Shown: positions 53,514 through 64,000 of the stretch, piece by piece
Layout: every line of letters begins with the position of its first letter
How positions within the stretch are numbered: the stretch's first letter is position 1
Source of the DNA: Ophiostoma sp. CBS 140.51
Taxonomy: Eukaryota > Ascomycota > Sordariomycetes > Ophiostomatales > Ophiostomataceae
Length of the DNA: 64,000 nt
Direction: 5' to 3'
NCBI GenBank assembly: GCA_029298735.1
Contig: JANSLP010000045.1
Span: 62,001-126,000, forward strand
The notes under the pieces: model-generated
The model's input: the letters and a program-made list of their open reading frames with translations, nothing else
Told to the model about the DNA's origin: nothing
Databases searched by the model: none
Position numbers and translations under genes: made by a program

Positions 53514-56500
53514 GGGGAGGGATGGTGGCATGCGTGCATGATACGAGCTGTAGGAGGGAGACATGATGTAGCTTTTAAAGTAAAAATCAATATATGCTCA
53601 CAGATAAAATAAATGACAGCACGAACCATGATAAAAATACTGTCAACAAAGATTGAAAAAATAAATAGATCAAACGAAACGGAGCTTTCCGTGCCATGAT
53701 GGTGCGAACAAAGTGATCACTAGGCTGCGATGATAGATACCAGTCCGTTTTGTGAGAATGATAAGATGATATCTTGAAAACATCTGGATTTCAAGGAACA
53801 GAAAGACCGACTGGCCGACTGTGGCGACCGATAACCCGAGCAATCATTCTCGGGATGCGCAACGAGCGCAAGAAGCGCAAGCGAGACTCCTGATAACGCA
53901 AGCCACCGTTTCGTCTGTGCAGTGTGCATGTGCTTTGTGCAGATGCACCACCGATCGTTGCGTTCTTGTTCTCGTTCTTGTTTTCGATTTCGATTTATTT
54001 ATTTTTATATACTGGAAAATCCCAACTATTCTTGATTTATGTTAGGTTGCAGCACCGCTACTGTATGATATCAGGAATGGAAGGAGGAAGCAGGAGGCGA
54101 GGCCGTAAAATCAAGAAAAAAAAGTAAAGAAGTGCCGTCGCCATCACGATATCTTGTTTATCTCCTCTTATTCTGTCACTTTCTGTCACTTTTTGGTCCG
54201 GCCTCCTCATCCCCCCTCCTCTCTTAGCCTTCTTTCTGTGGTATCGTCGTCGGCAGGACTCATGCAGCCTGCAAGACGATAAACGCAAGACTTGAGAAAC
54301 GTCTCCACGCCACATGCAAAACATTCTTTTTTCTACCCACCTTTTATGTCGTCGAGGAGCCGACTGGTCGTCACTTTTCTTTCGCCCCCCTCGTCTATCT
54401 TTATTAATACATCACCTCACCCCCGCCGGCCATGCTCCGGAATATCATCGGGTGGTAGATTGAGGACTGGCAGGCTGGAGGAGATGTAGGGGAGGGGCCG
54501 GCCAGTCCGTGGGCAAGGCTAGTGAAGAAACGACGTGCAATCGATTTCGAGAGTGGACACTTTGGCTCTGTTTGACAAAGACCACAATAACGACTACTGC
54601 AAGCCAACGGCACGCAAAAAAGAACCGCAGAGGTTCTCCTCTCGTACGACATACGATGTACAATCACCTTTTCTCTCTTTTACTGTCTATTGATAGCGGG
54701 GTGATGTTGCTGAAGTGACTGAGAGCATCTGACAGTGAGGGGCCATTTGAATGCAGGCCAAGAGAGGAGGCTGGTAAGCTCGGTAGGCGATGGGAGACTA
54801 CGAGTTCAAGTCAGAGATCGTCTCGAAATTGTTCACACCACCTAATCAATACGAGTAAAGAGAGGATACAAAAAAAGCATACAAAAAAATAGACGAAAAA
54901 TGTCCACCAACCGACGTTCCCGCACGACGCATGTTGCATGCAAAGAAATGGTAAACGACGGGGCTGTGTGACGAGTTGCGTGGTCGAGCATGCGTGCGAT
55001 CTGATATGCTGTCGACGTTTCTGCGCTTCTTCGCATTTCCGCAAGCTGCCTCTCTTTTTTCCTCTTGGCCTCGACCCCGTGCGGAGCAAATACGAGCATT
55101 TCGACTGTACGTACATTGTAAAAAGGGATGACGGTGACAGCCAGACGGAGCTATCTGACGACGAATGGCAGGTGGATTGACTTGTTGGATATCCGTTTTT
55201 GGGTGAACCAAAAATTGAAGAGGTTGGAAATCGATTTTGAGGTTCGACGTCCAGCACCCGAATTTAACTTTGTTCTCCCGACAACAGTGATCGAATTGAT
55301 TTCAGAGAGAACGAGCATGATGGAAACCACCCCCTGGACATGGCCAAGACATTCTTTTTTCCGTTGCCCGGAAGTGTTTGCAGGCGGATGTGCAAATTGT
55401 GTCTGTAAAATAGAGAAAATGGAGAATAATAGAGAGTAAAAGCGCCCCCAAAACGCCCCAAGAAACGCCATTGAAAGCGCCACCACGACTGTGATGCCGT
55501 TGTACAACGTCCACGCGAATTTTTGCTTTTGGCGAGAAAAGAGAATCGTCGTTTTGCGCAACGGGACAGCCACCAGTATGACAAACAAGGAAGAGTCACT
55601 TGTGTTTTCTTTTCTGTTCTCTGTAATCTTGACTGGCTCGGCCGGGTCGTCGACGGCCTGGCTGGCTAGACCACAGACCACCATTATCTCCCCGTTTTAA
55701 TGCCTTTTTCATCCTCTCTAATTCTCGTTCGCTGCCGTGTTTCCACATTCAATGCTCCCCACGTCAGGAGAGCGCAATTGTGAGATAGAGAAGAGGTTGG
55801 CAGGCTCGCAGGCTGGCAGTGGCAAGTTGGCCAAGCTGCTGAAAGCTTGGGCATCCTTCGCTCCGGTGAGATGGGGTCAAGTCATTGCTACTGTATCTTC
55901 CAGTCCTCCGTTTTCTACCACCATCGCCTTGCTCCGTCAAGACGCGATCAAGAATGGACCGGACATGGCCATCAACAAACGAATAGTACTTTTGTGGTCG
56001 TAGTAATCGGGATTTTTTTTCTGATGGTCGGCCCTTCAAAATGAGGGTTATCTTCCGAGTTTTTGTTTGTCTCTGCCAAGCGAGGTGTGAGTGAACGACG
56101 CGAGTTGGCCACTTGAGAACAAAGAAAAATAGGGTCGACTTACAAAAGGACATTACATGACGGAGTATCTTTACAGGTAAATTGCATTTCTTGTATCGCA
56201 TGTCGCGTGGGAAAAGATGGCTGGCGGCCGATCATGGCGAAACGGGAAACGAGTTGCTCGACTTGCCAACGCATTTCATCAAGAGGCGAAATGAGATGAA
56301 TTCAAAGCCTTGGAGATGATGAAAGAGGACAGCGCAATGAGGCAACAGAGAGACGGAGTGTTCTGAAGCCACAAATTCAATTCGCTGAACCAAACTCAAA
56401 GAGGCTGACAGGGATTGCTCAGGGCGCCTGCGTTGGTGCGGGAACAGGCTTGAACAGGGCTTGACAGGCTCCAGCGGCTCCCTTTGAGGCTATCTATTTC

Positions 56501-56825
56501 TGCGCGTCGACGACATTGACCTGTCATTATGTTGCATCGAGAGTGCTGGAGCCGAGATGGTACTTTACTGCAATACAGTGTACTCCGTATGTGTACAAAT
56601 CTATATTCATGTGAAGTTGAGGACTACGTTTCCATTTTCAGTGTCCTCATCCTCCTCGCCTGCATGGCATCTCGATTGCAATTGATTTTTACTATCTTCA
56701 GACGAGATATGCAGCTGTTTGAATCCTGCTTTGGGACACTCGAACACGCTTTCATCCTCTTCATCCTCTTTACCTTGCAGATGGATGTACTCTAAAGCCT
56801 TGTTTTTGCCTCGTCGCCAGTCTAT

Positions 56826-56849
56826 ATTGCATATTGTATTGCATATTGT
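56826..56849. repeat. Two tandem copies of ATTGCATATTGT
   Basis: Two perfect tandem copies of a 12-mer in noncoding AT-rich sequence, a short simple repeat of no evident role. Confidence 0.8.
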
Positions 56850-59800
56850 ATGGCGTAGTCGTACTGTATTTTGCAGTCTGTACAATCTGTAGATGGCGTC
56901 GATTGAATTTATTTTCCTCGCCGGTGAGTTTCTTATGAAAGGGGAGTTCAATTGATTTCCTCATGTGGCGGAATTTGTACCTTTGTATTTTTGTCAACCT
57001 TGCCGCTTGTTCACTTTTGCCTCACTTTACCTCATATTTTGACCTTGATGATCCATCCCCTGTCGGTCTGTCTTGTGAGCTTGTCTTTCTGCCTTCTGCA
57101 CGGATGCTCAGTCTGTTCCCATCCTTCGCTGTTCCTTCTCGCCTCGGCGTACTTCCGGATGGCTTGGCGTGGAGATTGCGAGGGGGATGCAGGGGACGGC
57201 CGTTTTCCAAAGTTGAAGATTGCGATCAATTGAATCCAAAACGGCCCCCAAAATGGAAATATAGTGAAAGACGCGAGCGAAGCCGCCATTCTTTGTGTTT
57301 TCATTCCAGATGCATCTCGCAAATTGCCAAGACCCTCATGAAATTCTAGAAAAAGAAAAGAAAACGAACCTCGTTTGGGGAACGTTGTGAATCGCTCGGA
57401 CATTTTTTTTTTGACTTAGGGCTTTCTCTTTTTTCTGCTTAACTCGTTTCGTGCACTTTCTTCATCCCTCTGTGCAAATATTGCATAGTCGGACGTCGGC
57501 GTCGAAGCCAACAGCGATTTCAAACTGGGATGTTGCCTGCATCGTAGCTAAATTCGCGAAATTCATAATTCAAAATCGACAACATTAACCCTCTTCCGGT
57601 GTCTGGCTTCCTTCTTTGCCAATGTTCTTTTCTTCCTTTACGTTCTCTTGGGACTGACCTCCACATTTAGCTGAGCTTCTTTCTCCCTTTCGATGAATCC
57701 TTGTGAGCTCTCGCGTCTCTCGTTTTGTCCACGTTTGCAGCGGAGTCTCATGTTCACCCTCCTCTCCTTATTATTGCAGTGCAGGCGCCAAGTTTACGTG
57801 GTAAATAGCTTGCATATTTTCAAGATCTTCCCTTTCCCACGCGCCTCCCGCATTGCATGTTAATGCCCCTCGGCCTCTCGTCCCTCCCTTCATGTAAGGA
57901 AAAGGCAAAAGTCAACAACAAAATAAACCCTCAGCTGAACTCATCCCATGGTAGCATGCCACGATGGTCAACATGCAAGCATTGATCCGGCCAGGCCAGA
58001 CCTGGAGGCCAGACCGAGTCAGGCCGAGTCAGCGCGGGGAGAAAGGTTGGGCCCAGTCTGCAGTCTGGCCTGTAACATGGGAGTAAATACTGCATTAACC
58101 CCTGGTCCAGCTGAAAGGTCAAAGGAATCGCCACGCATCACCAAACGCGCTGTTGAAATATGCGCTGGCAGAGTCAACATGCACCTAAACAGTCTCCAGG
58201 CAAAGCACCTGCAAGATCTCGTCAACGCCGAGCTTCAAGAAAGTGACCGTTTCCTACAAGCACTTCCTTCCGGGCGTGTCTCTGCTGAGTTCGGTGGCTT
58301 TTCAGTGGACGGAGTGGACTTGTGTCCAACTCTCCCTTGCCCGGAAAGGGTGATCGGCCGATTTGCCCACAGAGCCCACAGCACTTTAGTAACAAATTGC
58401 TGCTCGAAGACAAGACATGTGACGACATGTAATCATGGCTAATAGCCAAAACGGAGAGAAACTCGAAAAAGGGGGTGATGAGTTGTTGAGACTCTTGCAG
58501 TGCCTCCGTTTTGAGGTTCCTCTCCCGTCGTGGTCTTTCACCTTGTTCTTATCTTTTGGGGGGCTTGAACCGTCTTGACTGTCCCGACTGTTGGTAAATT
58601 TGTAAATTGACGGCTGAACACACAGACACTTCTAGATGTGAAAAGAAGACATCAAAAATGTCCGCTTTGATATTGCCTATTGACTCTTTGCTGAGACGGC
58701 CTGGGCCTACCGAAGAATGCACCGCGGGAACAATTCATCCTTCTGGGAGAAGAGAAGCTTGAGAGAAACAACAAAATAAATCAAAATAGAGGCGAAACAG
58801 CATTGCCAAATGTATGATGTCCCGGAGAAAAAGGTGCGAGATGAGCAACGGCCAACACTGCAACCTCATCTGTTAACCACAATTTGGGGCTTTCGACGAC
58901 ATCCGACAGGTTCGATAAACCCAACGGACGACCAACAGCTGCTTGAAAATGCTGCTCGCCGAATAAATGTCGCGTGTTGACACAAAACGAGCTTCATGTG
59001 CCTGTGCCGTTCATGGAAGAGTAATTTAAACAAAACCTCGGCGTATTCTCGTCTCATAACGTGGTGACAATTGCTTCTGGAATGACGTTGGAACGCCGCA
59101 AACGTGTTCTGGTGTCCAAACAAAGTAAATAAGAAAATACGGATATATGATTGTTCAGTCCTCTGCCCTCCTTTGCCGCCCATCTCGGGAGACACGCCTG
59201 GGACACGCATTGACTCAAAGTCAGACTCAAACTTTCCCCAGCGATTCGCCCTACGAGGAAGACATTCGTCACAACCGAAACGGAAGTATCCTCCACGATC
59301 GAGAGTCCGTCGAGAGACCGTCAACAACTAAATCTCCTGCAATTTCTCCATTTCGGCGAGGTCGGCTGTCTGTGGGCGTGGGCGTCGCGCATTCGATTTC
59401 CCTTCTCGATTCCACTTTGTCTTGTCAACTCACTTGTCAACCCACCAGCAAACTGCTCAGGCCAGGGGCCAAGCTCCGTTTTCTCGTTTTCTGGGTCCCT
59501 CGCGTTCTTGGTGTGTGTTTTCTTGCTTGGTCTTTTCTTGGCTAGGCTCCTCGTTCGTCCTTTTTGGTTCGGGGCCTTTTTTCTTGGCTCGGGCCTCAAT
59601 CCTGGCTGCTCAGGCTGCTGAACTGGGCTACGCTTCTGCGCGAAAAAGGAGATGTTGGGTGAGCTGGTGAGAGCAAGCTTGAGCGAGCTTGAGTGCGTGA
59701 GTTGAGGAGACCTTCGAGCAAGTGTGTGTGGGCTCTGTGCCTTTTGGTCTTTTGGGTGTGGGCTCGTGTGGGTTCGTGTCTGCGGCGTGTATTTTGGGCT

Positions 59801-61845
59801 TGGTGCACCTGCACTTGCATGGGGGCCCCGGCGGCGTCTCCTGTGGTGTGGGTGTGGGTGGAGGTCGTTCGTGCCTTCCGTTCTGTGAAGGGAGCTGGAA
59901 AGCTGGGAAATGGGAGAAAGGAAAAATGTTGTTTCCGTTTTGGTTTGCTCCTTCCCCCGGAAGTGCCCTGTTTCGATTACCCACGGTTCATCGGTGATGT
60001 TCTGATGCCCTGTAAATGTTTCCGTCTGGTGTCTGCCCTGTCTCCCGGAACTTGCGTCCCACGATTTCAGAGCGTCACACACAAAGAAGCAACACGCCAC
60101 AGATAGAGTGTGAGGGAGAGACACAAAGGCACAAGGGCACCTCAGAGTTGCCAATTGGGCTCTTTCCTTGCTTCTTCGTGCATCGTCCTTTGCTCCCGCC
60201 TTTATTTCGTGACCCTCTTGCCCCCGGTGCGCATGCCTGCCTGCCTGTCTGCCTACCTTACATGGAGTCAGGACAAAACAAAGGAAGGTGCACCCCACGA
60301 GACATCTGGAAAAACTGCAAGAAAGGGAAAGAGTGACAGCTGCCACGGGTCACGCCTGCTTCTTCCGGACGCAAAAGGCGCCGGAAACCAGCACATCACC
60401 GTAGAACTCGCGCATTCCTATTCTATTGTTGCATCTGTTGCCTTATGATTGCCTGTTTCTCTCTTTCCTCAACTTCTTCTCGCCCTGCCTGTTTTAGCCT
60501 CGTAATTGCTTCTTTTGACTCCATTGCTTCCATTTTCCTGAACATTACGAGGCTTCTACTTTTCTCACGATTTCCCTCATATTTTTTTCTCGATCCAGTC
60601 GTCGCTTCCATACGAGCCTCTGTTCCCTTCTGTATTACGAGGACCGTCATTGCCCTCCTCTACACTTTCTACTCGCCGTACTCGCGTATTCGTACCTTCC
60701 CAGCTCTGCAACCTTACTCACTCAGGCTCCGTTCTGGTCTCCTACCTCCATCCAGTAACCACCACCCTCCTCTTTTTCCTCTTTCCCACCACACAATACC
60801 CCTGTCCCACCCCTGCCCACTTTTCCCTGGTCCGTTCTTTTTCCTCGCCCATGTTCCTTGAAAACCAAGTCCCCCTTGTTTTTCCTCGCTCTTTTTCGTT
60901 CTTTTTTGCCTTCCTCGTCCGTTCATAAACACTTTTGGCTGTCCCCCTATCTCTGTCACCTCCGTCGATTCTCCCTTCGTTTCCACCTTTTTCTTCCTCG
61001 ATCTTTTTTGTCTCCATATTCTCCTTCCTTCTGGAGCCGAGTCTCGATTTTTTCTCGATTTCTCCATCGTTCAATCTCATTTGTCTTCTCTTCTTCCTTT
61101 CATTCTTTTCATCCTTCCCTTCTCTCTATTCATCCTTCATCTCGAACCTCCATCGTCAACCCGCATCCACGTCGGCTCGATTTTGCGTTTATGTTTCTCC
61201 GCCTCTCCGACAACGACAACGAACAACGAAATACCTCAATCTCGCTTTCGCCTTCGTCTTTTGTCGTCTTTCTTTTCTTTTGTTTTGTCCTGCATTCTTC
61301 AGGTTCGATTCCTCTTTCACCTGGGCGCCTACCACCACGATAAAGAAAGCATTCACTTGCCTTTGTTTATCGCTTCCGAGGACGGCTTAGCACCACCTCA
61401 GCAACATTCCAACCGCCGCCCGGTCCGCTCAATTCTTAATCTTTCTACATCGAGGGTTCCCCCCGAAACCAAACAACACCAAACCACCAAACGGAGCGGA
61501 CACTTGCGACTCCCCTTGTTGTTGTCTTGTGCCGTCCCTTTTCTCCTCTTTTACTCCTCTTTGATCGCCTGGTCTCCCCTCACTTTTCCCTCTCGCATCG
61601 ACGTTAAAGACGACATCAACAAACTGGCCTCACGGACAACCCTGTGGACGGCTTTTCTTGGACGACGACGACACTCGACGAACGACAAGATCACCTGCCC
61701 TTCTGTCTACGGCTATTTTTGGCCCTGCAATGGCAGTGATAGAGTATAACTCTCGGATCTAGCGTTTCTCTCTCGTACGATCGTTTTGCAGCATCGCTGT
61801 CTTTCTTCGAACTCGCAGCGTTCAGCAATATCAACCACTGTCACT

Positions 61846-63725
61846 ATGGCTCCTCCCTCATATCAGTCTGCCCTCTACGGGCTGCTGTTTACCTCATCAC
61901 TTCTGGCCAGAAGCTATGCTGAGCCCTCGGTGCCAATGGCCTACTGCGCCAGCATCAACACAGGCTCAACATCAACGAGTGCGTATTCTCCCGGACCCCA
62001 AGACAAGGACGCCTTCGAAGCTTCAAAACAAGCACGGTCATGTCACTAACTAGTCTCTTCTCCAGACACCAGTATATACCAGTCTGATGGCCTCTGCTAC
62101 GACTTCTGCAACGACGACTACGCCTTTGCCGTTATCCAGGGCAAGAACTGTTGGTGCTCTGACTACACACCGTCGAAGAGCTCGCAAGTCTCAACGTCTG
62201 AATGTGACCTGTCGTGCGCAGGGTACCCCTCCGACGTCTGCGGCGGCGACGGCTTGTACGGCTACATGGCCTTGAACAAGTCTCCCTCTGGTACCGCCTC
62301 TGGTACCAGCACTCCCTCTCCTTCTAAATCCAGCTCCTCGGTAAGTCAATACCAGTGAACAACAAACTGCATCTCAACTATGTGGCCGAACAATCGACCA
62401 TGCACGGCCTCATCTTTACGACGATGAGCTAGCCGTGCATCTCTGCCACAACCTCACTTTCTGTTCTGCCAACAGCTGCTTTTATGACTCCTCTCACCTT
62501 CATGCTTTGATCCTCATATCCGTTGCCTGCCTGCCATTACCACTGCCTTGCCATACTCTTGCCTATCCTCTTTTGCATATGCGTTGCCTTGTTGTCCGCG
62601 TGATGTCATTCTCTCGTCTCCTTCTCAGCACTCCAGTACTCCAGTTTTCAACTCTCTCCAGCACCCACCACCCCAGATTTACACTTGATAAACAGCATCG
62701 ATTTAATCGAAGCCGCTCGACCGATCTCTTGGAACGAACTCGTTTGGGCAATACAGTAAAGGAACATTTCGACTGAACTATTATTTGTGACAACCAGACA
62801 CCAACCACATCAAAATCCTCGACATCATCATCATCGACAAAACCAACAACATCTTCGACATCATCAAGTAGTGTACGGCATGACCCCTCCCTTTGTTTAC
62901 TCTATTCCGGATGCGTTCTCTCTCTCTCTCCACCTCTCTCAGCAAAAGGTCAACTGCAAGCTCGACTTGAAAGAGACGCAAATATGACTGGCACGGCAAA
63001 ATTGGCAATTGCATGCGTGACCGTGATTTGATGCATGACAGCAGCTATTGGGACAAAACAAAATGACGGACCTTTGCTGCATAAATCTGTTGCTCTATGC
63101 ATCCGGATCAAAGAAAAAAATTCGTGCTAACAAGCCCTTTTAGAAAACCAATGCTGGTACTCCAACCGTGCAGACGGTCACAGCCGGTGGCGTTGTCCAG
63201 ACTGTGACTGTCACGCCCTCGGCCGGCTCGGGTGACAGCTCGGCTGTCTCCTCCGGCCACAAGGGCCTCAGCGCCGGTGCCGCCGCCGGTATCGCCGTTG
63301 GCGTTGTCGCCGTTGCCGTGATTGCCGCCGTGGTGGCATTCCTCGTCTGGCGCCGCAGACGTCAACAGAAGGAGCCTGAAGACGCTCTCTTCGTTGCGAA
63401 CAACCCGAAGACGCCGTCGCCTCGTGGCACTTCTCCCAATACCTCGAACAGCCCCAAGGTTAGCGAGGTGTCGTCCGCACCTGCTTTCGCCCGGAAGGTG
63501 GGCGAGGGCCAGTGGGAGAGCGACCAGTCCGGCCGCCGGCGGAGCACGTTGATGCCCATCGACCCGCGCATCGACCCCTCGTTCAGCGGCATCTATGCCC
63601 ACACCGACAACAAGAGCCGCGACAGTGTCAACTCGCTACGGGATGACCACGACTACTCCCGGAGAGTCCACCAGCCCGGCCGGGTGCTACGAGCAACCAA
63701 CCCGGATCCTGAAGTTGAGCCGTGA
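61846..63725 (+). CDS. WSC-domain cell-wall stress sensor
   Basis: Four exons, 61846-61978, 62066-62340, 62798-62872 and 63144-63725, encode 354 residues. Introns: 61979-62065 (GTGCGT, CACTAAC, CCAG), 62341-62797 (GTAAGT, CTGAAC, CCAG) and 62873-63143 (GTACGG, GCTAAC, TTAG). Residues 1-25 are a signal peptide. The WSC domain, 31-115, has all eight cysteines (C34, 55, 59, 73, 75, 91, 95, 103), with ICYDFC-like GLCYDFCN and GKNCWCSDY. A Ser/Thr-rich mucin-like stalk (120-200) precedes a transmembrane helix at about 205-229 and RRRR. The tail has the conserved SRRRSTL-like RRRSTLMPIDPRIDPSFSG and ends VLRATNPDPEVEP. Such sensors feed the Rho1-PKC cell-wall integrity pathway; that role is inferred. 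Exon 3 is the least certain, since it is low-complexity. Confidence 0.88.
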
Positions 63726-64000
63726 TCTTTTCACTAGGCCATACTTCTTTCTTCTTCGTTGTCCTCGATCCATCGACGGTCTACTTTATTTTTAACCTTT
63801 TTTCGACAACTAGACACCAAAGTTGATCTGCTTGCTAGACTTTTTTCTTCTCACGACGTACACGACTTTTTACCGGCATCTGTGCAGACACTATTGTTCT
63901 ACCATGCCACAAACACATCTCCGGCTTATCATATTTGCCTGCGACCATTTTTTGGCTTATTTTGTCCATATTTACTTATTATTATTTTCCTGCTTTGCAT

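Larger units (their letters stand above)
51031..61845. other. 10.8 kb gene-poor region upstream of the WSC gene
   Basis: The largest gap in the window. The first kilobase holds the PI-PLC promoter, with CACGTG at 51358-51363 and 51464-51469. An isolated coding-like frame lies at 53328-53513 and a 12-base tandem repeat at 56826-56849. From about 60400 to 61840 the plus strand is a long CT-rich leader for the WSC gene. Several ATG frames over 100 codons (for example 57948-58442) lack domains. No tRNA, rRNA, transposon or complete gene was recognised. Confidence 0.45.

Noticed and set aside
54404..54540. Minus-strand frame with a mitochondrial-looking segment (ARRFFTSLAHGLAG)
   Set aside because: No ATG or acceptor in a suitable place, and another frame of the same stretch looks equally natural, so coding cannot be argued.
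54770..54830. Possible tRNA (GTTCAAGTC B-box-like sequence)
   Set aside because: The T-stem does not pair and no A-box or anticodon arm lies at the right distance.
59321..60346. 341-codon minus-strand frame
   Set aside because: Low-complexity His/Pro/Lys/Thr composition in CT-rich noncoding DNA, with no domain and no promoter-like context.

Overview
This window looks like nuclear chromosomal DNA from a filamentous ascomycete. The evidence is short introns (about 55-110 bases in most genes) with GT or GC donors, CTAAC-type branch points and AG acceptors, GC-rich third codon positions, CT-rich leaders in front of genes, and fungus-specific families (MRP51, BBC1, DUF1774, 2EXR, a WSC sensor, a HOS3-type deacetylase). 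Long, low-complexity, intron-poor genes suggest a Sordariomycete, perhaps near the Ophiostomatales; that placement is inference.

Layout, left to right. At 1-590 is the 3' end of a tubby/LURP-like gene. An AT-rich gap follows, with an unresolved GC-rich coding-like island at 1850-2392. At 2393-14481 lie an actin-patch SH3 protein (BBC1, -), the RNA polymerase II CTD phosphatase RTR1 (+), ribosomal protein eS17 (-), mitochondrial ribosomal protein MRP51 (-) and a 2EXR protein (-). At 16987-19698 queuine tRNA-ribosyltransferase (+) converges on a secreted cysteine-rich, probably GPI-anchored protein (-). At 22982-31033 are a HOS3-like deacetylase (+), a DUF1774 membrane protein (+) and an AcpS-type phosphopantetheinyl transferase (+), converging on a CSC1/OSCA channel (-, 31493-34487). 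A stretch of about 10 kb follows, holding only a broken gene at 40689-41734 and one isolated exon-like signal. At 44464-51030 a kelch-type single-pass membrane protein (+) converges on a PI-PLC X-domain protein (-). Another 10.8 kb has no confident gene and leads into a four-exon WSC cell-wall sensor (+, 61846-63725).

Functionally the window mixes housekeeping genes (cytosolic and mitochondrial ribosome, tRNA queuosine, transcription cycle, chromatin, mitochondrial acyl carrier protein activation) with cell-surface genes (GPI protein, CSC1 channel, kelch receptor, PI-PLC, WSC sensor, and BBC1 at cortical actin). I see no biosynthetic cluster, transposon, CRISPR, rRNA or confident tRNA.

No new multi-gene system is evident. 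The observations most worth checking are an in-frame 75-base cassette exon in the WSC stalk, a GC-AG intron in the CSC1 gene, a duplicated six-cysteine module in the GPI protein, a pair of 16-base CACGTG-containing repeats before the eS17 gene, a gene broken by three single-base shifts, and a 111-codon open frame after the BBC1 stop codon.
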